A stretch of 64,000 nt of DNA. Origin: CAXXOK01 sp964640955. Its GTDB lineage: Bacteria > Bacillota > Clostridia > Christensenellales > Aristaeellaceae. Positions 51,806 to 59,713 of the stretch are shown here, piece by piece; the stretch's first letter is position 1; the number at the start of each line of letters is the position of its first letter. The stretch lies in assembly GCA_964640955.1 (NCBI GenBank), contig CAZXJI010000003.1, forward strand, positions 139,011 to 203,010, read 5' to 3'. The position numbers and the translations under genes were made by a program. The notes beneath the pieces are model-generated. The model worked only from the letters and a program-made list of their open reading frames with translations. It did not search any database and was not told where the DNA came from.

Positions 51806-52972
51806 TTACAGACATCGGGTGAAGATCGCTTCGATATCCGCCTGCCTCAGGGGCTGGAAACCCGGCAGGGTGCCGCCGCCGCACGCCTTTTTTGCCATGA
51901 CGGCGAAATGCTCCCTGCCGATGCCGATTTCCGTGAAGGTGCTTTTCAGGCCCAGCGTGCCGAACAGAAAATCGCTCAGCCGCGCGATGCCCGCCTCGGC
52001 GATCTCCATCGGCGGCAGCGCCGGGTCCACGCCGAATACGTTCACCGCGAACTGCACGTATTTGGATACCGTGGCCCCGTTCAGGCAGTAGCGCATCCAC
52101 CGCGGTGTCAGAATGGCAAGCCCCAGTCCGTGCGTAATGTCGTAGACGGCGGACAGCTCGTGCTCCATGGGGTGGCAGCTCCACGCCTGCCGCTTGCCGC
52201 CGTTCACAAACCCGTTGATCGCCCAGGAGGACGTCCACATCAGGTTGGCGCGCGCTTCGTAATTCTCGGGCTCCTTTATGGCGACGGGGGCGTATTTGAC
52301 GATGGTTTTCATCATGCCTTCCATAAAGCAGTCCAGCATGTACAAATCCGGCTCCATGTTGAAATACACTTCGATGATGTGCGACATCATATCCGCCGCG
52401 CCGCAGGCCGTCTGGTACGGGCCGACCGTGTAGGTGTTGGTCGGGTCGAGGAAGGAGGCTTTGGGCAGCATCGGGCGGGCCATGCGGCCGATCTTGTCCT
52501 GCGTTTCGGGGTTGCTGATCACGCCGCCGGCGTCCATTTCGGAACCCGTCGCGGACAGCGTCAGCACCGTGACGATGGGCAGCGCCTTTTCAATAGGCGC
52601 CCATTCGCTTAGAAACTTCCACGGGTCGAAATCCACGCACGCGCCCGCCGCCATATACTTGGTCGCGTCGAGGGTGGAACCGCCGCCGACGGCGAGCAGC
52701 ACGTCGATCTTTTCCTTTTTGCACAGCTCCGCGCCCTTGCGCACGGATTCGATGCGCGGGTTGGGCTCGATGCCGGACAGCTCGAACAGCGTAAGCCCCG
52801 CGGCTTTGGTTTCCGCGACTACCCTATCGTAAAGCCCCGTCTTTTTAATGGAGCCGCCGCCGTAGGTGAGCAGCACGCGCGTGCCGTACCTGCGCAGCTC
52901 CCCGCCCAGATGGCCGAGCTGATTTTCCCCGAAATAGACGGTGACCGGGATATCGTAGATAAAGCTGTTCAT
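51806..52972 (-). CDS. Iron-dependent alcohol dehydrogenase
   Basis: Group III NAD(P)-dependent dehydrogenase of 388 residues. The nucleotide motif is LLAVGGGSTLDATKY; the metal-binding histidines fit MSHIIEVYF, HPMEHELSA and DITHGLGLA. AAAGGAGG lies 10 bases upstream of the ATG. It resembles butanol/lactaldehyde-type reductases. It follows the cupin/decarboxylase gene by 21 bases, in a transcript from a MerR-type promoter, so it probably detoxifies aldehydes or electrophiles. Confidence 0.9.
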   Translation of the reverse strand: MNSFIYDIPVTVYFGENQLGHLGGELRRYGTRVLLTYGGGSIKKTGLYDRVVAETKAAGLTLFELSGIEPNPRIESVRKGAELCKKEKIDVLLAVGGGSTLDATKYMAAGACVDFDPWKFLSEWAPIEKALPIVTVLTLSATGSEMDAGGVISNPETQDKIGRMARPMLPKASFLDPTNTYTVGPYQTACGAADMMSHIIEVYFNMEPDLYMLDCFMEGMMKTIVKYAPVAIKEPENYEARANLMWTSSWAINGFVNGGKRQAWSCHPMEHELSAVYDITHGLGLAILTPRWMRYCLNGATVSKYVQFAVNVFGVDPALPPMEIAEAGIARLSDFLFGTLGLKSTFTEIGIGREHFAVMAKKACGGGTLPGFQPLRQADIEAIFTRCL

Positions 52973-52993
52973 CGCGTATTTTCCTCCTTTGAC

Positions 52994-54169
52994 TCAAGTC
53001 AGTCGATCGTACTGTTCGTCGGTCACCGGCTCCAGCCATTCGTTGCCGGCGCCTTCCGCCGGAATCTCGACAGCAAGATGCGAAAACCAGCTGCCGCCGG
53101 TCGCGCCGTGCCAGTGCTTGATCTCCGGCGGAATGTTCACCACGTCGCCGGGGCGCAGCCTGCGCGCGGGTTCGCCCCAAGCCTGATACCAGCCCTCCCC
53201 GCCGGTGACCAGCAGAATCTGGCCGCCCTTGCGGTGGATGTGCCAGTTGTTGCGGCATCCGGGCGTGAAGGTCACGTTGGCGACCGGCCCGCCCTTGTCG
53301 GTCAGCGGCTGCAGATAAGCCTGCCCGGTAAAGAATTGGGCGTACTTTTCCGGCAGAGGGCCGCCCATGGGGAAAGGGCCGGGGTTGTGGGCCTGCGGAT
53401 TTTCCGGTGCAGTCTGTTTGACCGCTTCGCGCACGCACCGGAGCGCGTTGAGGCTGCACGGATAGCCGATATACGGCAGGCACTGCGATACCACGTCGAT
53501 CAGAAAAGCCGAATCGTTGCCGATGCGGATGTTCGCGGCGGCGTGGGAAGTCAATTGCGGTTCGCAGCCGCCCTGCGCGGCGAGGAAGCAGAAGGTGATC
53601 ATCTCCCGCTGCCGGACGTCAAGCCCGCCGCGCGTGTAGTAATCGCCGAAGCAGTTGCCGGTCAGCCAGCGGTTGATGTGCCGCGTTTCCTCCGGCCCGG
53701 AAGTAGCAAAGCCACGCATCCGTTCGCCGAAGATATCCACCTGCGTCTGCTCGCCCGCCGCGAGCCGGGTTTCGGGGGTGGTCGTAGCCTGCCCCGGAAG
53801 CGGCAGCGCCACGCCGTGGGCGGCGAGCACGTCGTTGGCCGCTTTCAGAAACGGAAGCACGCGGCCGGTGCCCAGGTAGGCGACCGCCTGGTACACAACC
53901 TCCTTCGCCTCGACCGGCGTCACGCCCAGGTTCAGCGCGGCGGGAAGCATGGCGATGAACTCATCGATCCCCTGACAGCCCACCAGCGCCGCGAGGATCG
54001 CCGTCATACGGGTGCGGTCGTCCAGGCGGCTCTGCGCAATCACTTCGTCCAAAGCGAAGTTGTCAAACCGCTCCGCGAATTCCGGATCGGTTTTCGTCAG
54101 TTGGGACACCTGTCCCGGAAACATACGGTCATGACGGGCCGTCGCTTTTTCGCTGGTTGCCACATGCAT
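52994..54169 (-). CDS. Double carboxymuconolactone decarboxylase-like domain fused to a cupin
   Basis: A 391-residue protein with three modules: a first CMD/AhpD-like domain (about residues 30-120, TAILAALVGCQG), a second one (about 150-240) with the AhpD-style cysteine and histidine in FLAAQGGCEPQLTSHAAAN, and a C-terminal cupin (about 275-360) with metal-binding NNWHIHRKGGQ and PPEIKHWH. The ATG at 54169 follows GAGGAAATGAGGA. AhpD-like domains act as peroxide- or quinone-linked reductants; the exact reaction here is unknown. It starts the transcript from the MerR-type promoter at 54196-54226. Confidence 0.85.
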   Translation of the reverse strand: MHVATSEKATARHDRMFPGQVSQLTKTDPEFAERFDNFALDEVIAQSRLDDRTRMTAILAALVGCQGIDEFIAMLPAALNLGVTPVEAKEVVYQAVAYLGTGRVLPFLKAANDVLAAHGVALPLPGQATTTPETRLAAGEQTQVDIFGERMRGFATSGPEETRHINRWLTGNCFGDYYTRGGLDVRQREMITFCFLAAQGGCEPQLTSHAAANIRIGNDSAFLIDVVSQCLPYIGYPCSLNALRCVREAVKQTAPENPQAHNPGPFPMGGPLPEKYAQFFTGQAYLQPLTDKGGPVANVTFTPGCRNNWHIHRKGGQILLVTGGEGWYQAWGEPARRLRPGDVVNIPPEIKHWHGATGGSWFSHLAVEIPAEGAGNEWLEPVTDEQYDRLT

Positions 54170-54195
54170 TCCTCATTTCCTCTATTCTCAAGCAG

Positions 54196-54226
54196 ATTGT
54201 ACAACCTGGAGTTTGCTCCAGGTCAA
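54196..54226 (-). promoter_or_regulatory. MerR-type promoter with 19-bp spacer (cupin/dehydrogenase operon)
   Basis: On the minus strand TTGACC (54226-54221), 19 bases, TACAAT (54201-54196). The spacer contains the dyad CCTGGAG-TTTG-CTCCAGG (54205-54222). A 19-bp spacer with a central dyad is the mark of MerR activation. Confidence 0.85.
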
Positions 54227-54272
54227 GCGTTTTCGAAAAAAAGACGGCGTAGTGTTGCCGGCGCGAAAGGCC

Positions 54273-54303
54273 TTGACTTGGAGCCTGCTCCAGGTATTAT
54301 GAT
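54273..54303 (+). promoter_or_regulatory. MerR-type promoter with 19-bp spacer (merR-aldo/keto reductase operon)
   Basis: TTGACT (54273-54278), 19 bases, TATGAT (54298-54303), with the dyad CTTGGAG-CCTG-CTCCAGG (54277-54294). It diverges from the promoter at 54196-54226. Confidence 0.85.
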
Positions 54304-54324
54304 AGGGAAAGGAAGGTGGATGAT

Positions 54325-54711
54325 ATGACGATTTCCGAGGTAGCCAAGGCGTACGGGTTAAGCGCGGACACCCTGCGCTATTACGAAAAGCAGGGCCTGA
54401 TTCCCCCCGTGACGCGCCTGGAAAGCGGGCTTCGCAATTATACGGAAAGCGATTTGAAATGGGTGGAGTTCATCCGCTGCATGCGCTCGGCGGGGGTATC
54501 CATCGAAGCGCTCACGGAATACGTTTCCCTCTTCCAAAAGGGTAACGAATCGATCGCCGCGCGCAAGCAGATTCTGGTGCAGGAGCGCGCCAAGATAACC
54601 CGCCGAATCTCGGATCTGCAGGCGGCGCTCGCGCGGCTGGACCATAAGCTGGACGGCTACGAGAAGCGGATGCTCCAATACGAAAAGGGGCTGTACCACG
54701 AGCCGGACTGA
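54325..54711 (+). CDS. MerR-family regulator
   Basis: Activator of 128 residues with the MerR N-terminus TISEVAKAYGLSADTLRYYEKQGLI, a wing region (SGLRNYTESDLKWVEFI) and a long dimer helix. No conserved metal cysteines are seen, so it fits the aldehyde/drug-responsive (AdhR/YfmP-like) type. The ATG at 54325 has GGAAGG eight bases upstream; a GTG at 54316 is too close to that site. It stands behind one of three promoters with the same dyad and most likely controls all of them. Confidence 0.9.
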   Translation: MTISEVAKAYGLSADTLRYYEKQGLIPPVTRLESGLRNYTESDLKWVEFIRCMRSAGVSIEALTEYVSLFQKGNESIAARKQILVQERAKITRRISDLQAALARLDHKLDGYEKRMLQYEKGLYHEPD

Positions 54712-54723
54712 CGGGAGGAAAGC

Positions 54724-55881
54724 ATGATCTACAAAGCATTCCAGGGCATGCAACTATCGATGCTCGGCATGGGCAACATGCGGTTGCCGACCGTGGAGGA
54801 GCGCGGGCCGATCGACGAGACGAGGGCCCGCGCGATCATCGATCGGGCGATGGAAGGCGGCATCAACTATTACGACACGGCATACCGCTACCACAACGGG
54901 GAGTCCGAAACCTTCATCGGCCGCGCCCTGGCGGGCTACCCCCGCGGGCAGTGGTACCTGGCCTCGAAAATGCCCGGCCATATGATGAATTACGAGAACG
55001 GCAAGCTCGGCTTTCAGGGCTATCTGGCCGGGCACAAGGCGGCGTCCGCGGCGGATATTTTCGAGGAGCAGCTGGAAAAATGTCGCGTGGATTACTTCGA
55101 TTTTTACCTGCTGCACAACGTGTGCGAAACCTCCTACGATCTTTATACCAATGAGGACCTCGGCATGGTGGACTACCTGCTTTCACAGAAAAAGGCGGGT
55201 CGCATCCGCCACCTCGGCTTTTCCGCCCACGGCCGCGCGGAAACCATCGAGCGGTTTCTCGACCGGTTCGACTGCTTTGAATTTGTGCAGATCCAGTTGA
55301 ACTATCTGGATTGGACGCTGCAGGAAGCCGGGAAGAAATACGAAATCATCACGCGGCATGGGCTGCCCGTGTTCGCCATGGAGCCTGTGCGCGGCGGCCG
55401 ACTGGCCGAACTGCCCGCGGATGCGCAGGCCCGGCTCGCACAGGCCGCGCCCGGGCGTTCGGCGGCCTCGTGGGCGTTTCGCTACCTGCAGGCCCTTGAA
55501 AACCTGACGGTGGCGCTCAGCGGCATGACGACGCTTGCGCAGCTGGAGGATAACCTGGCGACCTACGCGGCGCCGGACCCGCTGAGCGCGTCCGAGCGGG
55601 AACTGTTAAGCGGCATCGTAAGCGCCATGACGGACAGGGTTCCCTGCACCGGCTGCCGCTATTGCGTGGAAGAATGCCCGCAGAAACTGGACATTCCCAA
55701 GCTGATTTCCATGTATAACGAAAACAAATACGAGCAGTCCTTTACGCTGCGCTTCACGCTGGACGCGATGACCGAGGCGGAAAAGCCCGGCGCGTGCTTG
55801 AAATGCGGGGCCTGCGCCCGTATGTGCCCACAGGGGATCAATATCCCGGAGGTTGTGGAGAAATTCGCCGCGTTGCTCTAG
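54724..55881 (+). CDS. Aldo/keto reductase with C-terminal ferredoxin domain
   Basis: Protein of 385 residues. The first about 270 form an aldo/keto-reductase barrel: catalytic D and Y in YYDTAYRYHNGESE, lysine in YLASKMPG, and HNVCE in place of the usual catalytic-loop context. The tail carries two 4Fe-4S motifs, CTGCRYCVEECP and CLKCGACARMCP, so electrons may flow between NAD(P)H and ferredoxin-like centres. It follows the MerR gene by 12 bases with GGGAGGAAAGC before the ATG. Part of the MerR-controlled aldehyde/electrophile response. Confidence 0.9.
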   Translation: MIYKAFQGMQLSMLGMGNMRLPTVEERGPIDETRARAIIDRAMEGGINYYDTAYRYHNGESETFIGRALAGYPRGQWYLASKMPGHMMNYENGKLGFQGYLAGHKAASAADIFEEQLEKCRVDYFDFYLLHNVCETSYDLYTNEDLGMVDYLLSQKKAGRIRHLGFSAHGRAETIERFLDRFDCFEFVQIQLNYLDWTLQEAGKKYEIITRHGLPVFAMEPVRGGRLAELPADAQARLAQAAPGRSAASWAFRYLQALENLTVALSGMTTLAQLEDNLATYAAPDPLSASERELLSGIVSAMTDRVPCTGCRYCVEECPQKLDIPKLISMYNENKYEQSFTLRFTLDAMTEAEKPGACLKCGACARMCPQGINIPEVVEKFAALL

Positions 55882-56047
55882 AGGGAGCATTCCGTGCAGA
55901 ATAAAAAGCGCCTTTCCCGACGACGGCGGTTGCGGGCATCGCCCACAATCGGCGGCAGGGCCTGTTCAGGCCCGGGTGCGCGCTCGCGAAAACGCCGCAT
56001 CGGCGCAATCTGCGTCGGTGTGGCGTATTACCTATGAGCTTCCTTCG

Positions 56048-56896
56048 TTATCGCTTTCCAAGCCCGGTCAGGTATTCGACGGTCGCGGGATCGTAATGCG
56101 AGAAAAACGCGCTCTCCCCGGCGTCCAGAGCGGCAATCGTCCGCATATCCTTCTCGTCGAGGCTAAAATCGAACACGTCGAAGTTCTGAACCATCCGTAC
56201 CTTATGCGTGGTTTTGGGGATGACCACCACATCGTTTTGGATGAGGAACCGGAGGATCACCTGCGCGACGGACTTCCCGTACCGGTCGCCGACGGCTTGA
56301 AGGGTCGGGTTGGTGAACATGTCCTTACGGCCTTCCGCGAAGGGCCCCCAGGATTCGTGCTGCACGCCGTATTTTTTCATAGTCTCATGCGCGGCCCGCT
56401 GCTGCTGGAAGGGATGCGTTTCCACCTGATCGACCGCCGGAACGACTTCGTTGAACTGGATCAGGTCGATCAGCCTGTCCGGGTAGAAGTTGCTTACGCC
56501 GATCGCGCGCGCCTTGCCCGCCTTATACGCCTCCTCCATCGCCCGGTAGGTGCCGTAATAATCCCCGAACGGCTGATGGATCAGCAGCAGGTCGAGGTAA
56601 TCCGTCCGCAGCTTTTTCAGCGATTCGTCGATGGACGCGCGCGCCCTGTCGTGCCCGGCGTTCGCGATCCAGACCTTCGTGGTGATGAAAAGCTCGCTTC
56701 TGGGCACGCCGCTTTTGACCATTGCGCTTCCCACGGCCTCTTCGTTTCCGTACGCCTGCGCGGTATCGATCGAACGGTACCCCACATCGAGCGCGTCCAG
56801 CACGCAGCGCTCGCATTCGGCGCGGTCGGGAATCTGGTACACGCCGTACCCGAGCACCGGCATCTCAACCCCATTGTTCAGCTTTATGCTTTGCAT
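56048..56896 (-). CDS. Aldo/keto reductase (2,5-diketo-gluconate reductase-type)
   Basis: NADPH-dependent reductase of 282 residues. The catalytic tetrad is visible as D and Y in RSIDTAQAYGNEEAVG, lysine in FITTKVWI and histidine in LLLIHQPFGDYY; the cofactor end has VVIPKTTHKVRM. The start overlaps the upstream flavodoxin-like gene by 32 bases, showing one transcript from the promoter at 57594. It probably reduces reactive aldehydes or ketones. Confidence 0.9.
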   Translation of the reverse strand: MQSIKLNNGVEMPVLGYGVYQIPDRAECERCVLDALDVGYRSIDTAQAYGNEEAVGSAMVKSGVPRSELFITTKVWIANAGHDRARASIDESLKKLRTDYLDLLLIHQPFGDYYGTYRAMEEAYKAGKARAIGVSNFYPDRLIDLIQFNEVVPAVDQVETHPFQQQRAAHETMKKYGVQHESWGPFAEGRKDMFTNPTLQAVGDRYGKSVAQVILRFLIQNDVVVIPKTTHKVRMVQNFDVFDFSLDEKDMRTIAALDAGESAFFSHYDPATVEYLTGLGKR

Positions 56897-57440
56897 ACTT
56901 TTTCTCTTCTCCGTCCCGCCGTCGGATTCCGTGGCTTTTCAACCACTGTTCGATTTTGCCACCCGCGTTTTTGACGTCGGCGCCGCGAATGGCGAGTCCC
57001 TTTGCGACCTTCGCACGTGGGCAGGCTTTTTGAATATCCGCTTCGCTCCGGCCCATGCCGCTTCCCTCGTGCGTGCAGAAAGGGAGGATCGTCTTGCCGG
57101 AAAAATCAAATCTCTCCAGGAAGGTCATCACGGGCATCGGGCAGGTGCCCCAGTAATTGGGATACCCCAAAATGACGGTATCGTAACGGTCGATGTCGTC
57201 CGGGCAGGTGGTCAGCGCCGGCCTCGCGTTTGCCTGCAGCTCCCGTTTGGCCTCCTCCGCACAGGCGTTGTAATCGGCGGCGTATTTTCGGGCAGGGTCG
57301 ATCTTGAACAGGTCTCCGTCCGTCAGGCGGCAAATCGTTTCCGCCGCCACCTGCGTGTTTCCGACCGGCAGGTTGACGATCCTGCCGTTCACATCGTTAT
57401 TCCCCGCGCGTGAGAAGTACGCGATCAGACAATTGACCAT
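56865..57440 (-). CDS. Flavodoxin-family protein
   Basis: FMN-binding flavodoxin-like protein of 191 residues, longer than the electron carrier at 49635. It opens LIAYFSRAGNND, in place of the usual SxTGNT loop, and has ILGYPNYWGTCPMPVMTF and FCTHEGSGMGRSE, features of NAD(P)H-linked flavin reductases near aldo/keto reductases. GGGAGGGGG precedes the ATG. First gene of the minus-strand MerR-controlled pair. Confidence 0.88.
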   Translation of the reverse strand: MVNCLIAYFSRAGNNDVNGRIVNLPVGNTQVAAETICRLTDGDLFKIDPARKYAADYNACAEEAKRELQANARPALTTCPDDIDRYDTVILGYPNYWGTCPMPVMTFLERFDFSGKTILPFCTHEGSGMGRSEADIQKACPRAKVAKGLAIRGADVKNAGGKIEQWLKSHGIRRRDGEEKKYAKHKAEQWG

Positions 57441-57593
57441 GGTTTCCCCCTCCCGCTTTCAATGGACTGTCGTTCATGACCGATTATGAAGCTTGGGACG
57501 CCTTTGCTCCGGCGCCCGGCCGAACCTCCGCGGCATGTTTGGCTCCTCCTTGTATCCGTTCCGACGTTTATCGTCTTTCCGGCCCACCTCTAT

Positions 57594-57624
57594 ACAATAC
57601 AACCTGGAGTTAACTCCAGGTCAA
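57594..57624 (-). promoter_or_regulatory. MerR-type promoter with 19-bp spacer (flavodoxin/reductase operon)
   Basis: On the minus strand TTGACC (57624-57619), 19 bases, TATTGT (57599-57594). The dyad CCTGGAGTTAACTCCAGG (57603-57620) is a perfect 18-bp palindrome. The leader before the start codon is about 150 bases. Confidence 0.85.
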
Positions 57625-58058
57625 GCGGGCGGTGTGAAAAAACCGGATTTTCAAGCGTTCAAACCGGCCGGATACGCTTTCATTCCCAGCCGCTGTTATG
57701 TGAAATAGGGTAAGAAAGCAGAGCCGCAGCTATATTTCATGCAATCGTCGGGATAAACGGTCGCTCGTGTGTACCATCGCTTCTTTATGACGTGGCATGG
57801 AGCCGTTGAATGCGGTTATTCGGTTTTCCATACTTGGACGGACACCTTCTTCTGCCGGCGTAAATCCATTGCCGATGCAGGAATCCGTTGCCGCAGGAAA
57901 AACCTGCGTCGGCGGGGTCCAGCGAACGAAAAAGCCCCCGTGCTCGCTTGAGAACGGAGGCTTAAGTCTGTCTGAACAGAAGAAGTGACTGCTTCGCTGC
58001 GGAAAGTCGGGGCTTTCCAATACGTGCCGTGCGTCGGGTTCACCCTGGGCGTGTTTTG
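57625..58058. other. Non-coding gap of about 430 bases
   Basis: No gene could be supported; the open frames here look unlike proteins and lack ribosome-binding sites. Small inverted repeats occur (CCGCAGG-AAAAA-CCTGCG near 57890). A degenerate mobile or repeat fragment cannot be excluded. Confidence 0.4.
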
Positions 58059-58241
58059 CTATAGCTTTTTAATAACAACGCCCGCCAGCAACAGCACGTA
58101 CGCGATGGCAAGCAACACGATGTCGCTTACGTCGGAAAGAATGGGAATGCCCAACTTGGTTACAAACTGGTCGATGAGCGCATACAGTCCGATCACGAGC
58201 GAAATCCAGAAAATCACCTTGGACGGCTTGGTAATGCCCAT
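58059..58241 (-). CDS. Small two-helix membrane protein (60 aa)
   Basis: A 60-residue hydrophobic protein: helix one (about 9-25, IFWISLVIGLYALID), a short loop, helix two (about 38-57, IVLLAIAYVLLLAG) and a basic end VIKKL. AGGAGGGG lies five bases before the ATG at 58241, and a perfect-consensus promoter stands upstream. It is monocistronic. Function unknown; similar short proteins are common in Clostridia. Confidence 0.8.
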   Translation of the reverse strand: MGITKPSKVIFWISLVIGLYALIDQFVTKLGIPILSDVSDIVLLAIAYVLLLAGVVIKKL

Positions 58242-58283
58242 GTACACCCCTCCTGTTGTTTATGATGCGGAAATTATTTTTTT

Positions 58284-58312
58284 ATTATAAACGGAGCGGT
58301 TACGGTTGTCAA
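58284..58312 (-). promoter_or_regulatory. Consensus promoter of the small membrane protein gene
   Basis: On the minus strand a perfect TTGACA (58312-58307), a 17-base spacer and a perfect TATAAT (58289-58284). Confidence 0.85.
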
Positions 58313-58420
58313 TGGAACGGATCACGCCGAGTACCGCCGGTTTTCCGGTTTGATACCCGCAACGGGTTTATTACGCCTCTTTGGGTGTTAATCAGGAACG
58401 CCGACCCTGAAAGCACATAA

Positions 58421-58455
58421 GAGCCAGCCTCCCGGTCATTACGGGAGGCTGGCTC
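58421..58455 (-). terminator. Strong hairpin after the catechol operon
   Basis: GAGCCAGCCTCCCG pairs perfectly with CGGGAGGCTGGCTC around a seven-base loop, just past the dioxygenase stop. The following T-content is modest (TTATGTGCTTT). Confidence 0.78.
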
Positions 58456-58470
58456 GAAACGCCGCACGCG

Positions 58471-59397
58471 TCAGGTAACGATCTCCAGGAAGCTCGGAAT
58501 GACCTCGCCTTCGTAGTAGAAGAGTCCCCTGCCAAGGTGGTCGGCGTCCCATACGCGCTGGGGGTTGTCCGGATAGGCGGTATACCCCCCGGCATACACC
58601 TCGATGCGGTTGCCCGAGGGCTCCCAGAAGTAGATGGTCTGCCCTCGTGTGATCGCATGGCGGGTCGGCCCGATGTCCTTCTTGAGCCGGTTGATGGCGA
58701 TCAGGTCCGCCGCCTGGCCAACGTGGTTCCAATCCTGCAGCAGGAAGCCCACGTGGTGGATCTTCCCGGGCTTCGCGTACTCGACGAAGGCCAGGTCGTG
58801 GGGCTTGTTGTTGCCGGTGATCCACGTAGCCAGGCGCTTGCCGTCGGGCAGGTTGCAGATCTCGGGCACGTACATTTTGAGCACTTCCTTGCAGAAACGC
58901 TCAGCCTCCTCGATGTTGGGGCCGTAGAGCAGGAAGTGATCCAGTCGGATCACGCCCATGCCGCGCGGCGGCTCGTTCCAAATGTCGGGGTTTCTAAGGC
59001 CCGGGCCTTTGGGGGCCAGCGCGACCTCGCTGTAAAGCTCGAACGTGTGCCCGGTGCAGATCTTAAAGCGGTAGCGTTTGCCAAAGCCGGGCTGGTCGCT
59101 TTCCGAGGGAATTTCCTGAACCGGGTAACCGAACGCCTCTGTCTCCTTGGCCATACGCTCGAGCGTTTCGGGCGTATCCACCTTGAAGGAAACGTAGTCG
59201 AGCCCCGCTTCGTCCGCCAGCCGGAGCGTGACCGAATGGTGGTCGAATTCGTCGTACGTCTTGAGGCACACGCGGCCGTCGTCCGTCCGACAGACCTCGT
59301 CCAGGCCCAGAACCTCCTTGTAGAAGTTCAGCGTTTTGTCCAGATCCAGCACACGCATCTGCACCAGACCGGGACGCAGGGTTTGATTCAGTGCCAT
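58471..59397 (-). CDS. Catechol 2,3-dioxygenase (extradiol)
   Basis: Iron(II) ring-cleaving dioxygenase of 308 residues, the length of XylE/DmpB. It opens catechol with O2 to 2-hydroxymuconic semialdehyde. Two vicinal-oxygen-chelate halves are present. Iron ligands fit H154 (RLDHFLL), H215 (IHHVGF) and E266 (NRIEVY); acid-base residues fit H247 (TRHAIT) and Y256 (TIYFWEP), each one off XylE numbering. The active site is thus complete. GGAGGTAT precedes the ATG. The whole pathway lies upstream in the same transcript. Requirement for O2 is at odds with the anaerobe-like neighbours. Confidence 0.93.
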   Translation of the reverse strand: MALNQTLRPGLVQMRVLDLDKTLNFYKEVLGLDEVCRTDDGRVCLKTYDEFDHHSVTLRLADEAGLDYVSFKVDTPETLERMAKETEAFGYPVQEIPSESDQPGFGKRYRFKICTGHTFELYSEVALAPKGPGLRNPDIWNEPPRGMGVIRLDHFLLYGPNIEEAERFCKEVLKMYVPEICNLPDGKRLATWITGNNKPHDLAFVEYAKPGKIHHVGFLLQDWNHVGQAADLIAINRLKKDIGPTRHAITRGQTIYFWEPSGNRIEVYAGGYTAYPDNPQRVWDADHLGRGLFYYEGEVIPSFLEIVT

Positions 59398-59430
59398 AAC
59401 CGAGATACCTCCTTCATTTGGGTTGTCCCT

Positions 59431-59706
59431 CTATCCTCGTTTTCCCAGGAGCAGGTCGCTGCGCGGCTGAACGCAGCACAGCAGCACAACGCCCTCCTCC
59501 TCGTTTTCCTTGGTGATATGCGCGCGGCTCATCCGTTTGAACGCGTGGTATTCTCCGCGGATGATCCGCATGATGCAGATACCGCAGCCGCCTCCGAAAC
59601 AGCCCGCCGGCCCAAGCCCGGCGCGGCACATGGCCGCAAGCACGCTTTCGTCCTCCCGGCACGGGAACACGCGCCCGTCCGCGAGCGTCACCCGCCGGAT
59701 CACCAT
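59431..59706 (-). CDS. 2Fe-2S ferredoxin of the XylT/DmpQ type
   Basis: Plant-type ferredoxin of about 91 residues. Cluster ligands sit in CFGGGCGIC and LLCC near the C-terminus. In known meta-cleavage operons this ferredoxin re-reduces catechol 2,3-dioxygenase iron inactivated by oxidation. The ATG at 59706 lies seven bases after the aldolase stop; an ATG at 59730 overlapping the aldolase gene is a possible alternative and neither has a clear Shine-Dalgarno. Its presence supports real oxygen-dependent use of the pathway. Confidence 0.87.
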   Translation of the reverse strand: MVIRRVTLADGRVFPCREDESVLAAMCRAGLGPAGCFGGGCGICIMRIIRGEYHAFKRMSRAHITKENEEEGVVLLCCVQPRSDLLLGKRG

Positions 59707-59713
59707 ACCGGGT

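Noticed and set aside
57730..58020. Minus-strand 96-codon frame in the 57.6-58.1 kb gap
   Set aside because: No ribosome-binding site, low-complexity composition and no hydrophobic or catalytic pattern.
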